DNA from: Acidovorax sp.
Lineage (GTDB): Bacteria > Pseudomonadota > Gammaproteobacteria > Burkholderiales > Burkholderiaceae_C
Assembly (NCBI RefSeq): GCF_022763525.1
Contig: NZ_JALEGG010000007.1
Coordinates: 50,906-114,905 of the forward strand
DNA length: 64,000 nucleotides
Direction: 5' to 3'
Shown one piece after another: positions 43,224 through 52,060 of this stretch. Below the pieces are notes generated by a model. That model was not told the origin of the DNA, ran no database searches, and saw nothing but the letters and a program-made list of their open reading frames with translations. Position numbers and translations under genes: made by a program. Within the stretch, counting starts at the first letter, position 1, and each line of letters begins with the position of its first letter.

Positions 43224-44465
43224 ATGAAACACATCATGTGGTCGGTGGCGCTGGTGTCGGGGCTGGCAGGGGGATCGGCAGGCGCGCAGGCTCCGGCAGC
43301 TGGCACCGCAGCGGCGCCTGCCAGTGCGAGCGCAACGGCTTCACCGGCCGCTCCCGCTGCCGCAGCGGTGCCCGGCGGCATTCAAGGCCAGAATATTTTC
43401 GAGGTCAAGCCGGACGCCAGCGCAGACCCCAAGTACGCCGAGCAGACCAATGGCGAACGCGCCAAGGTCCAGCCCGGCAACAACGCGCCCATGTGGCGCC
43501 AGGTAGGGCAGGGCGTGACGGGCTATAGCAGCCTGCCCAAGACCCAGGCGCCCGAAGCCGGCAATCTGATCCAGCCTTTTGTGCAGTACCCCGGCTCGCG
43601 GGTGACCAATGCTGGCGAAGCCTGGAGGCAGGTGCGCAACCAATGGATCATTCCGTACGGCGCCGCGCTGCTGGCCATCGTGCTGCTGGCTCTGGGCATC
43701 TTCTACTTTGCCAAGGGGTCGCTGGGACATGAGCACCCCGATGGGGTGGGCCCCCGCCGCATCGAGCGCTTCACCCCGTTCGAGCGCGCAGCGCACTGGA
43801 CCAACGCGTTTGCGTTCATCACCCTCGCCATCTCCGGCATCGTGATGGCGTTTGGCAAGTTCTTCCTGCTGCCCATCATGGGAGCCACCCTGTTCGGCTG
43901 GCTGACCTACGCCCTCAAGAACGTGCACAACTTCGTCGGCCCGTTGTTCGCCGTGTCGCTGCTCGTCATCATCATCACCTTCGTCAAGGACAACATCGCC
44001 AACCGGGCCGACTTTGTGTGGCTGTCCAAGGCTGGCGGCATGCTGGGTGGAGACCACCAGATTCCTTCGCACCGCTTCAACGCGGGCGAAAAGGGCCTCT
44101 TCTGGTGGGGTGTCACCATTCCTGGCATCTTCGTGGTGGCATCGGGGCTGGTGCTCGACAAGCTCATCCCCGGCTTTGGCGATGTGCGCGGCGACATGCA
44201 GATCGCCCACATGGTGCACGCCAGCCTGGCCATCTGGATGATGGCGCTGATCTGCGGCCACATCTACATGGGCACCGTGGGCATGAAGGGCGCCTACAAG
44301 GCCATGCAGACCGGCTACGTCAGCGAAGGCTGGGCCAAGGAACACCACGAGCTTTGGCACGATGACATCCAGGCCGGCAAGATCCCCCGTCTGCGCAGCG
44401 CCGAGGCACAAGCGCCCGCTACCAATACACCCCCACCATCTGCGGGCCAGCCCGCACAGGTATGA
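43224..44465 (+). CDS. fdhC: Formate dehydrogenase cytochrome b (gamma) subunit
   Basis: The 413-residue protein is the membrane haem b subunit that passes electrons from FdhB to quinone. It has a cleavable signal (1-21), an Ala/Pro-rich periplasmic stretch to about residue 60, and a conserved soluble region (NAPMWRQVGQGVTGYSSLP, NQWIIPYG). Five or so membrane helices follow from about residue 150, with haem-ligand histidines in RAAHWTNAFAF, NVHNFVGPLF and MVHASLAIWMMALICGHIYMGT. It begins 9 bp after the lipoprotein gene. The last residues are Pro-rich and unconserved. Confidence 0.93.
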   Translation: MKHIMWSVALVSGLAGGSAGAQAPAAGTAAAPASASATASPAAPAAAAVPGGIQGQNIFEVKPDASADPKYAEQTNGERAKVQPGNNAPMWRQVGQGVTGYSSLPKTQAPEAGNLIQPFVQYPGSRVTNAGEAWRQVRNQWIIPYGAALLAIVLLALGIFYFAKGSLGHEHPDGVGPRRIERFTPFERAAHWTNAFAFITLAISGIVMAFGKFFLLPIMGATLFGWLTYALKNVHNFVGPLFAVSLLVIIITFVKDNIANRADFVWLSKAGGMLGGDHQIPSHRFNAGEKGLFWWGVTIPGIFVVASGLVLDKLIPGFGDVRGDMQIAHMVHASLAIWMMALICGHIYMGTVGMKGAYKAMQTGYVSEGWAKEHHELWHDDIQAGKIPRLRSAEAQAPATNTPPPSAGQPAQV

Positions 44466-44884
44466 GGCTTCGCACCATGAATCACCCACACGGTTTCCGG
44501 ATCTTTCTAATGGCGGTGTGCGCTGCCAGCGTGAGCGGCGCGGCATGGGCCAAACTGCCACCCCCTTCGCCGGAGGCGGCTGCCAAAGCCGCCGAGGCCG
44601 CAGCCAAGACCGCGTGGTCCGGCAAGGTGGACAACTACAAGCTGTGCCTCGCGCAAGACCGCGTGGCCGCCCACTACCGCAAGACGACGCCCGCGGCCAA
44701 GCCAGCTGCAGCGCCCAGTGCTGCGTGCGCCGACCCAGGCCCGTTCGCCTACACGCCCCCCGCGGCCAAGCCGCTGGAATCCGCCGGTGCCCATTCGCCA
44801 CCGGGTACTGCCAGCAGCCCACCGAACACCCCGACGGTACAAACACCCGCCGCCAACACGGCTGCATCGGCCGCCAAGCCCTGA
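44462..44884 (+). CDS. Hypothetical exported Ala/Pro-rich protein
   Basis: The 140-residue protein has a signal peptide (FRIFLMAVCAASVSGAAWA) and a mature part with a short conserved-looking core (SGKVDNYKLCLAQDRVAAHYRKT...CADPGPFAYTP), including two cysteines that could pair. A low-complexity Ala/Pro/Thr tail follows. It overlaps the fdhC stop as ATGA; an ATG at 44477 is an alternative. It ends the operon before a strong terminator. No function known. Confidence 0.65.
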   Translation: MRLRTMNHPHGFRIFLMAVCAASVSGAAWAKLPPPSPEAAAKAAEAAAKTAWSGKVDNYKLCLAQDRVAAHYRKTTPAAKPAAAPSAACADPGPFAYTPPAAKPLESAGAHSPPGTASSPPNTPTVQTPAANTAASAAKP

Positions 44885-44931
44885 GAACACGCTCTGGCGG
44901 CAGCGATTGCCATCGTTGCGTCCACCCAGGT

Positions 44932-44969
44932 AAGCCGCGCCCCGCCTCGGGAGCGCGGCTTTCTTCTTT
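44932..44969 (+). terminator. Intrinsic terminator after the fdhABC operon
   Basis: A perfect 9-bp stem, AAGCCGCGC (44932-44940) with GCGCGGCTT (44953-44961) around a 12-nt loop, runs into TTCTTCTTT. It separates the operon from fdhD, which therefore needs its own promoter; a TTATAT box about 14 bp before the fdhD ATG is a possible -10. Confidence 0.85.
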
Positions 44970-45136
44970 GGAGAGGCTGTGCGACCGCCGCCTCTGGACC
45001 AGTCCGTCCCCGCGACGCGGCCCCTCTGTCGCGTGACCTGCGTCGGCGCCATGGAGATAGCTGTCCGGCAGCCCGCCCCTTTGCCGCCAGAAACCCCAGC
45101 ACCAGCCGATGGCGCCGCACTGCTTATATTTGCCCC

Positions 45137-46144
45137 ATGACCCTCGCTCCATCCTCGCCCTCCCGCGCAGCTGCGCCCACGCTGCCACGCCTCACCCAGG
45201 CCCGCGCGCCGTTGACCCATGCGGTGGAAGGCATCAACGAACTGGGCGAGCGCGAGCAGCTGCAGATCCCCGCAGAGCGGCCCTTGACCATCTATGTCGA
45301 CAAGCGCGAGCTCGTCACCCTCATGACCCTGGGCGCACATCCCGAACTGCTGGTGCTCGGTTACCTGCGCAACCAGCGGCTGGTGGAATCAGTGTTCGAC
45401 ATCGAGTCCATCACCGTCGATTGGGAAGTGCACGCTGCTGCCGTGCGCACGCGCCACGGCATTGCCCGCATCGAAGAGCGCACGGCCAGCAAAGTCGTCA
45501 CCACGGGCTGCGGGCAGGGCAGCGTGTTTGGCGGGCTCATGGACGAAGTGGACCGCATCGTTCTGCCCGCGGCCCGTCTGACGCAAGCCGAGCTGTACGG
45601 CATCGTCAACGCCATCCGCCTCCAGGAGACCACCTACAAGTCCGCAGGCTCCGTGCACGGCTGCGCGCTGTTCAGGGGTGAGACGCTGCTGACCTTTGTG
45701 GAAGACGTGGGTCGCCACAACGCCATCGACACCATTGCCGGATGGATGTGGATGAACAAGGATGGGACGCGCGCGGAAGCGGGGGCAACCGCCGCGCAGG
45801 GCCGTGCGGCGCCTGACGACGGGGCAGCGCTGCCAGGCCCGCACGCGCCCGTGTCGGGTGCCGACAAGGTGTTCTACACCACGGGCCGGCTCACCAGCGA
45901 AATGGTCATCAAGTCCGCCCAGATGGGTGTGCCCATCGTGGTTTCGCGCAGCGGCATGACCCAGATGGGACACGCCGTGGCACAACAACTGGGGCTGTGC
46001 GCGATCGGGCGGGCCACCAATCGGCGGTTTGTGTGCTACAGCGGTGCGGATCGGCTGGTGTTGCAGCCGGAGCTGGCGCAACAGCCGGTGGCCAAGGGGC
46101 TGTCGACCGCCTCAACCATATCCCCAAACATTCAGAACTGCTGA
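45137..46144 (+). CDS. fdhD: Formate dehydrogenase sulfurtransferase FdhD
   Basis: FdhD sulfurates the molybdopterin cofactor before insertion into formate dehydrogenase. The 335-residue protein shows LTIYVDKRELVTLMTLGAHPELLVLGYLRNQRLV, GSVHGCALF, EDVGRHNAIDTIAGW, FYTTGRLTSEMVIKSAQMGVPIVVSRSG and TNRRFVCYSG. The usual CxxC loop reads CGQG here, keeping only Cys125. An insertion of about 40 Ala/Gly/Pro-rich residues (about 215-250) makes it longer than the roughly 280-residue norm. It serves both formate dehydrogenases next to it in all likelihood. Confidence 0.92.
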   Translation: MTLAPSSPSRAAAPTLPRLTQARAPLTHAVEGINELGEREQLQIPAERPLTIYVDKRELVTLMTLGAHPELLVLGYLRNQRLVESVFDIESITVDWEVHAAAVRTRHGIARIEERTASKVVTTGCGQGSVFGGLMDEVDRIVLPAARLTQAELYGIVNAIRLQETTYKSAGSVHGCALFRGETLLTFVEDVGRHNAIDTIAGWMWMNKDGTRAEAGATAAQGRAAPDDGAALPGPHAPVSGADKVFYTTGRLTSEMVIKSAQMGVPIVVSRSGMTQMGHAVAQQLGLCAIGRATNRRFVCYSGADRLVLQPELAQQPVAKGLSTASTISPNIQNC

Positions 46145-46254
46145 CAAAACTCGCCTGGCGTCATTGTGTTGCCTTGTCGTACTACTGCCTGTACTGCTCC
46201 AGCCAAGGCCGCTTGACTGAGCTTTGCTTGCCGCTTGGCACCCCGGGTGTTGCG

Positions 46255-47679
46255 CTACCTCTTTCCGCCAGCGCCGTAGGGCGCAAAGCCACTGACGTTC
46301 TCATCTGCGTCCAGCGGCCTGCCCACGTACGGAAAGGCGCGCTGGGGGCAGTCCACCCGCTCACACACCTTGCAGCCCATGCCGATGGGCGTGGCAGCGT
46401 CGGGGTCCGCAAAGTCCAGCCCCTTGGCATAGACGAGCCGAGGCGCATGGCGCACGTCGCAGCCAAGGCCGATCGCAAACATCTTGCGGGGTGAGCCGTA
46501 ACCGCGCGACGGACCGCTGACCACGGTTCGCGCGATCCACAGGTAGGCGCGGCCGTCGGGCATGCGCGCCAGTTGCGACAGCACGCGCCCCGGCTGGGCA
46601 AACGCTTCGTACACATTCCACAGCGGGCAGGTGCCACCGGTGCGGCTGAAGTGGAAGTGCGTGGCCGATTGCCGCTTGGAGATGTTGCCCGCCCGGTCCA
46701 CCCGAACAAAGAAGAACGGTATCCCCGGCGCCGTGGGGCGTTGCAGTGTGCTCAGCCGGTGGCACACGGTCTCGAAGCCCACACCGAAGCGCTGACCGAG
46801 CAGGTCGATGTCGTAGCGCAGCGCTTCGGCCGCCCGCAGGAAGGGCGCATACGGCAGCAGCAGTGCGCCCGCAAAGTAGTTGGCCAAGCCGATGCGGGCC
46901 AGTTGCACGGTGGGCACATCGCCAGCAAAAGGCGCTGCCCGGGTGAGCCCTTCGATGAGCTCGCCGGCCTCCAAAAACGCGAGTTGCGTGGCCAGCTGAA
47001 ATGCTTGCTGCCCGGCGTCGAGCGCGCGCGACAAGGACAGGGTCCGGCTGTGCGGGTCGTACCGGCGCTTGCCATCGCCCGTGCCGTCATCGTGAACCAC
47101 GCGCACGCGGTGCTGCTCCAGCAGACGCTGCGCCAGCCATGGCGCCAGTGCCGCACCCTCCAGCGCCGCCTTGGCCGCCAGCGCCTCCGCGGCGCGGTCG
47201 AGTGCATCGAAGTGGTTCTGGTGGGCAAAGAAGAAATCCCGCACCGCTTCGAACGGCATGGCGCGGGCCGCGGGCGCTGCTTCCATGCGGTCGTCGCCCA
47301 GGCGCAGCGCCATGGCCTCCATCTGGGCTGTGGCGTCCAGCGTGCGCCGGTACATGGCCACGATGGCGCGTCCCAGCGCCGGCATCTGTGCGGCCACCTC
47401 CTGCAGCTCGGGAAGGCTCACGGGCTCGGCGGCGTCGGCCAGGGCCTCGCGCATGCCGGCGATCAGGCGGCCTTCCTCGTCCTCCGAGAACTGCTGGATG
47501 TCCACGCCCAATGCGCGGTTGAGCTTGAGCAGCACGCTCACCGTGAGGGGGCGCTGGTTCTGCTCCACCTGGTTCAGGTAGCTCGGCGAAATCCCCAGCG
47601 CCTGGGCCAGCGCGATCTGTGACATGCCGCGCTCGGCGCGCAGCCGACGCAGCTTGACGCCCATGTAGGTTTTGGCCAT
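46255..47679 (-). CDS. ScfR/PrpR-type XRE regulator of short-chain fatty acyl metabolism
   Basis: The 474-residue protein has an N-terminal XRE HTH (residues 8-62, LRRLRAERGMSQIALAQALGISPSYLNQVEQNQRPL), a middle region with an ImmA/IrrE (M78)-like domain, and a C-terminal DUF2083-type domain with clustered cysteines (GCKVCERVDC, Cys436, 439, 444). In actinobacterial relatives (RamB, PrpR) such proteins sense propionyl- or acetyl-CoA, and PrpR binds an Fe-S cluster. The ATG at 47679 has an AGAGG site 8 bp upstream. It is divergent from prpC, with repeated ATTCGCA/TTTGCAA motifs between them. Confidence 0.88.
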   Translation of the reverse strand: MAKTYMGVKLRRLRAERGMSQIALAQALGISPSYLNQVEQNQRPLTVSVLLKLNRALGVDIQQFSEDEEGRLIAGMREALADAAEPVSLPELQEVAAQMPALGRAIVAMYRRTLDATAQMEAMALRLGDDRMEAAPAARAMPFEAVRDFFFAHQNHFDALDRAAEALAAKAALEGAALAPWLAQRLLEQHRVRVVHDDGTGDGKRRYDPHSRTLSLSRALDAGQQAFQLATQLAFLEAGELIEGLTRAAPFAGDVPTVQLARIGLANYFAGALLLPYAPFLRAAEALRYDIDLLGQRFGVGFETVCHRLSTLQRPTAPGIPFFFVRVDRAGNISKRQSATHFHFSRTGGTCPLWNVYEAFAQPGRVLSQLARMPDGRAYLWIARTVVSGPSRGYGSPRKMFAIGLGCDVRHAPRLVYAKGLDFADPDAATPIGMGCKVCERVDCPQRAFPYVGRPLDADENVSGFAPYGAGGKR

Positions 47680-47700
47680 CGATGCCTCTTCGTTTCTAGA

Positions 47701-47721
47701 AATTCGCAAAATTTGCAAATT
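47701..47721. promoter_or_regulatory. Candidate ScfR operator (near-perfect 21-bp palindrome)
   Basis: The arms AATTCGCAAA and TTTGCAAATT flank a single A and pair at 9 of 10 positions. TTTGCAAA is the core of the known RamB site in Corynebacterium. It lies 21 bp upstream of the regulator's start codon. Confidence 0.6.
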
Positions 47722-47732
47722 CCTCCGAAGTC

Positions 47733-47793
47733 ATTCGCAGGAATTCGCCTTTTCAGTGCTGTTGCCAGCGGCGCATTTTGCGTAAATTGCGAA
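47733..47793. promoter_or_regulatory. Further half-sites for the same regulator
   Basis: ATTCGCA and ATTCGCC form a direct repeat at 47733-47748, and two TTGCG units lie 9 bp apart at 47778-47791. All resemble the arm of the palindrome at 47701. Multiple half-sites between divergent genes suggest cooperative binding that controls both scfR and prpC. Confidence 0.4.
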
Positions 47794-47940
47794 GCATGAC
47801 AAGCCCTGCCGGAACCATGGCCTCGTCCGGGGGCATTCCGGCAGAGGCCGTCCTCCAAGGGGCGTTGGAAATGGCCGCACGGAATGCCGCAGGCCGCCCA
47901 TCGCCATGAACCGCACCGATCTGAACCAGGAGACCGCCCC

Positions 47941-49110
47941 ATGAGCATCGCCACCATCACTGCAATGTCCGCGCCCGCATTCAAGCCCAAGAAATCCGTG
48001 GCCCTGTCGGGCGTGACCGCGGGCAACACGGCGCTGTGTACCGTGGGTCGCACCGGCAACGACCTGCACTACCGCGGCTATGACATCCTGGACATGGCCG
48101 AGGTGTGCGAATTCGAAGAGATCGCGCATCTGCTGGTGCATGGCAAGCTGCCCACCCGGGCTGAACTCAAGGCCTACAAGGCCAAGCTGCGCGCCCTTCG
48201 CAGCCTGCCCGCCAGCGTGAAAGAAGCGCTGGAGCGGCTGCCCGCCGGATCCCACCCCATGGACGTGATGCGCACGGGCGTCTCGGCACTGGGCTGCATC
48301 CTGCCCGAGAAAGACGACCACAACCTCCCGGGTGCGCGCGACATCGCCGACCGGCTGATGGCCTCGCTCGGGTCCATGCTGCTGTACTGGTACCACTGGA
48401 GCACGCAAGGCAAGCGCATCGAGCTGGAGACCGACGACGACTCCATCGGCGGCCACTTCCTGCACCTGCTGCACGGCGAGAAGCCCAGTGAAGCCTGGGT
48501 GCGCGCCATGCACACCTCGCTCAACCTCTACGCAGAGCACGAGTTCAACGCCAGCACCTTCACCGCACGGGTGATTGCCGGCACGGGCAGCGACATGTAC
48601 TCGAGCATCGCGGGCGCCATTGGCGCGCTGCGCGGCCCCAAGCATGGCGGCGCCAACGAGGTGGCTTTTGAGATCCAGAAGCGCTACGACAACCCCGACG
48701 AGGCCGAGGCCGACATCCGCCGCCGCGTGGAGGCCAAGGAAGTCGTGATCGGCTTCGGCCACCCGGTGTACACCGTGAGCGACCCGCGCAACGTGGTCAT
48801 CAAGGGCGTGGCCAGGCGGCTGTCCGATGCTGCGGGCTCGACCAAGATGTACGACATTGCAGAGCGGCTTGAAGCGGTGATGTGGGACGCCAAGAAGATG
48901 TTCCCCAACCTCGACTGGTTCAGCGCCGTCAGCTACCACATGATGGGTGTGCCCACGGCCATGTTCACGCCGCTGTTCGTCATTGCCCGCACCAGCGGCT
49001 GGGCCGCGCACGTGATCGAGCAGCGCGTGGACAACAAGATCATCCGCCCGAGCGCCCACTACACGGGGCCGGAAGACCAGAAGTTCGTGCCCATCGAGGC
49101 GCGCGGCTGA
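47941..49110 (+). CDS. prpC: 2-methylcitrate synthase
   Basis: PrpC condenses propionyl-CoA and oxaloacetate. The 389-residue protein has citrate-synthase family motifs: the histidine in [18 protein letters not shown], the loop [25 protein letters not shown] and the catalytic Asp/His region [15 protein letters not shown]. The opening [31 protein letters not shown] is typical of methylcitrate synthases and not of GltA. GGAGACC precedes the ATG. It is the first gene of the operon and is separated from acnD by 278 bp of repeats. Confidence 0.95.
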   Translation: MSIATITAMSAPAFKPKKSVALSGVTAGNTALCTVGRTGNDLHYRGYDILDMAEVCEFEEIAHLLVHGKLPTRAELKAYKAKLRALRSLPASVKEALERLPAGSHPMDVMRTGVSALGCILPEKDDHNLPGARDIADRLMASLGSMLLYWYHWSTQGKRIELETDDDSIGGHFLHLLHGEKPSEAWVRAMHTSLNLYAEHEFNASTFTARVIAGTGSDMYSSIAGAIGALRGPKHGGANEVAFEIQKRYDNPDEAEADIRRRVEAKEVVIGFGHPVYTVSDPRNVVIKGVARRLSDAAGSTKMYDIAERLEAVMWDAKKMFPNLDWFSAVSYHMMGVPTAMFTPLFVIARTSGWAAHVIEQRVDNKIIRPSAHYTGPEDQKFVPIEARG

Positions 49111-49118
49111 AAAAAACC

Positions 49119-49284
49119 GGGGATGCCCTGCATAACCCTCGCGAGTCGGTGGTAGTGCGGATCGGGATGGGCTAGAAGGCGTCTTTTTGCAGCCAATAGC
49201 CCGGCTATTGGCAAGAAAAGCAACGCAGTAGACCGCCCGAGGCCGCGCTATCACCGACCGCAGGGAGTTATGCAGGGCATCCCT
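49119..49284. repeat. Second repeat family, copy 1: large inverted repeat after prpC
   Basis: GGGATGCCCTGCATAAC appears at 49120-49136 and its complement at 49267-49283, with further imperfect pairing inward to TCGGTGGTAG/CTATCACCGA. In the middle, GCCAATAGC and GCTATTGGC (49192-49212) form a small 9-bp hairpin. The whole could fold as one long stem. The right arm matches 59021-59071 at 47 of 51 positions. Confidence 0.8.
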
Positions 49285-49312
49285 AGCGGCCCGCGCTTGC
49301 GAATTCACGATT

Positions 49313-49374
49313 TCAGGCCTTTTTGCCTCGAAAGCCTTATGAAACAAGCGCGAGAAGCTATCGAAAAAAGAGTG
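49313..49374 (-). repeat. Dispersed repeat, copy 6, before acnD
   Basis: Read on the minus strand: CTTTTTTCGATAGCTTCT, GCGCTT, a 7-nt loop, AAGGCT, then CGAGGCAAAAAGGCC. The right arm is diverged. It ends about 15 bp upstream of the acnD ATG, so it forms most of that gene's leader. Confidence 0.6.
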
Positions 49375-49388
49375 AACCGCCCCACGAC

Positions 49389-52034
49389 ATGATGAACTCT
49401 GACCACCGAAAACCCCTGCCCGGCACGGCCCTTCACTACTTCGACGCGCAGGCCGCCGTCGATGCCATCGAGTCCGGCGCCTGGGTCCGGCTTCCCTACA
49501 CCGCCCGCGTGCACGCCGAGAACCTGGTGCGCCGCGCCGACCCCGCGCAGCTCCATGGCTTTCTGCGCCAAATCATCGAACGCCGGCGCGAGATCGACTT
49601 TCCGTGGTTTCCCGCGCGCGTGGTGTGCCACGACATCCTGGGCCAGACCGCGTTGGTGGATCTGGCGGGTTTGCGCGATGCGATTGCGAAAGAAGGCGGT
49701 GATCCCGCCGCAGTGAACCCCGTGGTGCCGGTGCAGCTGGTGGTGGACCATTCGCTGGCCGTGGAATGCGGGGGGACCGACCCGGACGCTTTCGCCAGGA
49801 ACCGCGCCCTGGAGGACCGCCGCAACGAAGACCGCTTCCACTTCATCGAATGGACAAAAAAGGCCTTCGCCAACGTGGACGTGATCCCGGCGGGGAACGG
49901 GATCATGCACCAGATCAACCTGGAGAAGATGTCGCCGGTGATCGCTGTGCAGGGCGGTGTGGCGTTCCCCGACACCTGCGTGGGCACCGACAGCCACACC
50001 CCCCATGTCGATGCGCTGGGCGTGGTCGCGATTGGCGTGGGTGGCCTGGAGGCCGAGAGCGTGATGCTGGGCCGCGCCTCGTGGATGCGCCTGCCCGACA
50101 TCGTGGGCGTGGAGCTCACGGGCCGCCGCCCCAGCGGCATCACCGCCACCGACATCGTGCTGGCGCTCACCGAGTTCCTGCGCCAACAGAAAGTGGTGGG
50201 CGCCTACCTGGAATTCCATGGCGAAGGCGCCAGCAGCCTGAGCATTGGCGACCGCGCCACCATCTCCAACATGTGCCCCGAGTACGGCGCCACCGCCGCG
50301 CTGTTCTACATCGACGACCAGACGCTGGACTACCTGCGCCTCACCGGCCGCGACGAAGCGCAAGTCCAGCTCGTCGAAACCTACGCCCGGACCGCTGGTT
50401 TCTGGGCCGGCACGCTGCGGGCCGCAGCGTATGAACGCACGCTCACGTTCGACCTGTCCTCCGTGGTGCGCAACATGGCCGGGCCATCGAACCCGCACCG
50501 CCGCCTGCCCACATCCGCGCTGGCCGAGCGCGGCATCGCGGTGGGCCTGGCCGAGGCCCGCGCGCAAGAAGAACAAGGCCTGCTGCCCGATGGCGCAGTA
50601 ATCATCGCGGCCATCACGAGCTGCACCAACACCAGCAACCCGCGCAATGTGATGGCTGCCGCGTTGCTGGCGCGCAATGCCCGCCGCCTGGGCCTGGTGC
50701 GCAAGCCCTGGGTCAAGACCTCGCTGGCGCCCGGCTCCAGGGCCGTGGAGCTGTACCTGCGGGAGGCCGGGCTGCTGGCGGACCTGCAGGCCCTGGGCTT
50801 TGGTATCGTCGCGTTTGCGTGCACCACCTGCAACGGCATGAGCGGGGCGCTGGATGCGGAGGTCCAGCAGGAGATCGTCCGCCGCGACCTGTACGCCACC
50901 GCCGTGCTGTCGGGCAACCGCAACTTCGACGGCCGCATCCACCCGTATGCCAAGCAGGCGTTCCTGGCATCGCCCCCGCTGGTGGTGGCCTACGCACTGG
51001 CGGGCACCGTGCGCTTCGACATCGAGAACGACGTGCTGGCCGTGGTGGGCGGCCGCGAGATTCGCCTCAAGGACCTGTGGCCCAGCGACGAGGAAATCGA
51101 CGCTGTCGTGGCCCGGGCCGTCAAGCCGGCGCAGTTCCGCGCCGTGTACGACCCGATGTTCGCCATCCGGGCGGACCACGGCGCGGCCGTGGCCCCGCAA
51201 TACGACTGGCGCCCGCAGTCCACCTACATCCGCCGCCCGCCGTACTGGGACACGGAAGGCGTGGGAGCGCTCGCCGCCCATCCGCGCACCCTGCGGGGCA
51301 TGCGCCCCTTGGCCCTCCTGCCGGACAACATCACCACCGACCACCTCTCGCCGTCCAACGCCATCCTGATGGACAGCGCGGCCGGAGAGTACCTGCACAG
51401 GATGGGCCTGCCCGAGGAGGACTTCAACTCCTACGCCACGCACCGCGGCGACCACCTCACGGCCATGCGCGCCACCCTGGCCAACCCGCAGCTCGTCAAC
51501 GAGATGGCCGTGGTGGATGGTGTGGTGCGGCAGGGATCGCTGGCCCGCATCGAGCCCGAAGGCCGGGTGGTGCGCATGTGGGAGGCCATCGAGACCTACC
51601 TGGCCCGCCGCCAGCCGCTCATCATCGTCGCGGGCGCCGACTACGGCCAGGGCTCCAGCCGCGACTGGGCCGCCAAGGGCGTGCGCCTGGCCGGGGTGGA
51701 GGCCGTGGTGGCCGAGGGCTTCGAGCGCATCCACCGCACCAACCTGATCGGCATGGGCGTGCTGCCGCTGCAGTTCCTGCCGGGCACCAATCGCCTCACG
51801 CTGGGCCTGGACGGCACGGAAACCTACGATGTGGAGGGCCGCCTCACGCCGCGCGCTACGCTCACGCTGGTCGTCCGCCGCACGGACGGCCAGCTCACCC
51901 GGGTGCCCATGACCTGCCGCCTGGACACGGCCGAGGAAGTGTCGGTGTACGAAGCCGGCGGCGTGCTGCAGCGTTTTGCGCAGGACTTCCTGGCGAAGAA
52001 TATGCAGCCAAAACAAGCCCCCGCGCTTGTCTAG
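49389..52034 (+). CDS. acnD: Fe-S dependent 2-methylisocitrate dehydratase
   Basis: AcnD, an aconitase-fold [4Fe-4S] enzyme, dehydrates 2-methylcitrate to an aconitate isomer and works only together with PrpF. The 881-residue protein begins MMNSDHRKPLPGTALHYFD. It has VPVQLVVDHSLAVE, VGTDSHTPHVDALGVVAIGVGG, the cluster cysteines in ITSCTNTSNPRNVM and ACTTCNGMSG, and the C-terminal swivel with ADYGQGSSRDWAAKGVRLAGVEAVVAEGFERIHRTNL. ATG codons at 49389 and 49392 are both possible. The last residues (KQAPALV) and the stop codon come from a dispersed repeat. Confidence 0.95.
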   Translation: MMNSDHRKPLPGTALHYFDAQAAVDAIESGAWVRLPYTARVHAENLVRRADPAQLHGFLRQIIERRREIDFPWFPARVVCHDILGQTALVDLAGLRDAIAKEGGDPAAVNPVVPVQLVVDHSLAVECGGTDPDAFARNRALEDRRNEDRFHFIEWTKKAFANVDVIPAGNGIMHQINLEKMSPVIAVQGGVAFPDTCVGTDSHTPHVDALGVVAIGVGGLEAESVMLGRASWMRLPDIVGVELTGRRPSGITATDIVLALTEFLRQQKVVGAYLEFHGEGASSLSIGDRATISNMCPEYGATAALFYIDDQTLDYLRLTGRDEAQVQLVETYARTAGFWAGTLRAAAYERTLTFDLSSVVRNMAGPSNPHRRLPTSALAERGIAVGLAEARAQEEQGLLPDGAVIIAAITSCTNTSNPRNVMAAALLARNARRLGLVRKPWVKTSLAPGSRAVELYLREAGLLADLQALGFGIVAFACTTCNGMSGALDAEVQQEIVRRDLYATAVLSGNRNFDGRIHPYAKQAFLASPPLVVAYALAGTVRFDIENDVLAVVGGREIRLKDLWPSDEEIDAVVARAVKPAQFRAVYDPMFAIRADHGAAVAPQYDWRPQSTYIRRPPYWDTEGVGALAAHPRTLRGMRPLALLPDNITTDHLSPSNAILMDSAAGEYLHRMGLPEEDFNSYATHRGDHLTAMRATLANPQLVNEMAVVDGVVRQGSLARIEPEGRVVRMWEAIETYLARRQPLIIVAGADYGQGSSRDWAAKGVRLAGVEAVVAEGFERIHRTNLIGMGVLPLQFLPGTNRLTLGLDGTETYDVEGRLTPRATLTLVVRRTDGQLTRVPMTCRLDTAEEVSVYEAGGVLQRFAQDFLAKNMQPKQAPALV

Positions 52035-52060
52035 CAAGCGCGATAAGCTATCAAAACATG
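52006..52060 (-). repeat. Dispersed repeat, copy 7, spanning the acnD stop and prpF start
   Basis: Perfect 7-bp arms CGCGCTT (52022-52028) and AAGCGCG (52036-52042) surround a 7-nt loop that contains the acnD stop codon TAG. The A-rich end (ATAAGCTATCAAAACATG) runs into the prpF start codon. The copy therefore supplies the end of one gene and the leader of the next. Confidence 0.85.

Noticed and set aside
49305..52037. A 910-codon frame antisense to acnD
   Set aside because: It mirrors the codon structure of acnD, has no recognisable motif and covers repeats on both ends; it is a shadow frame.
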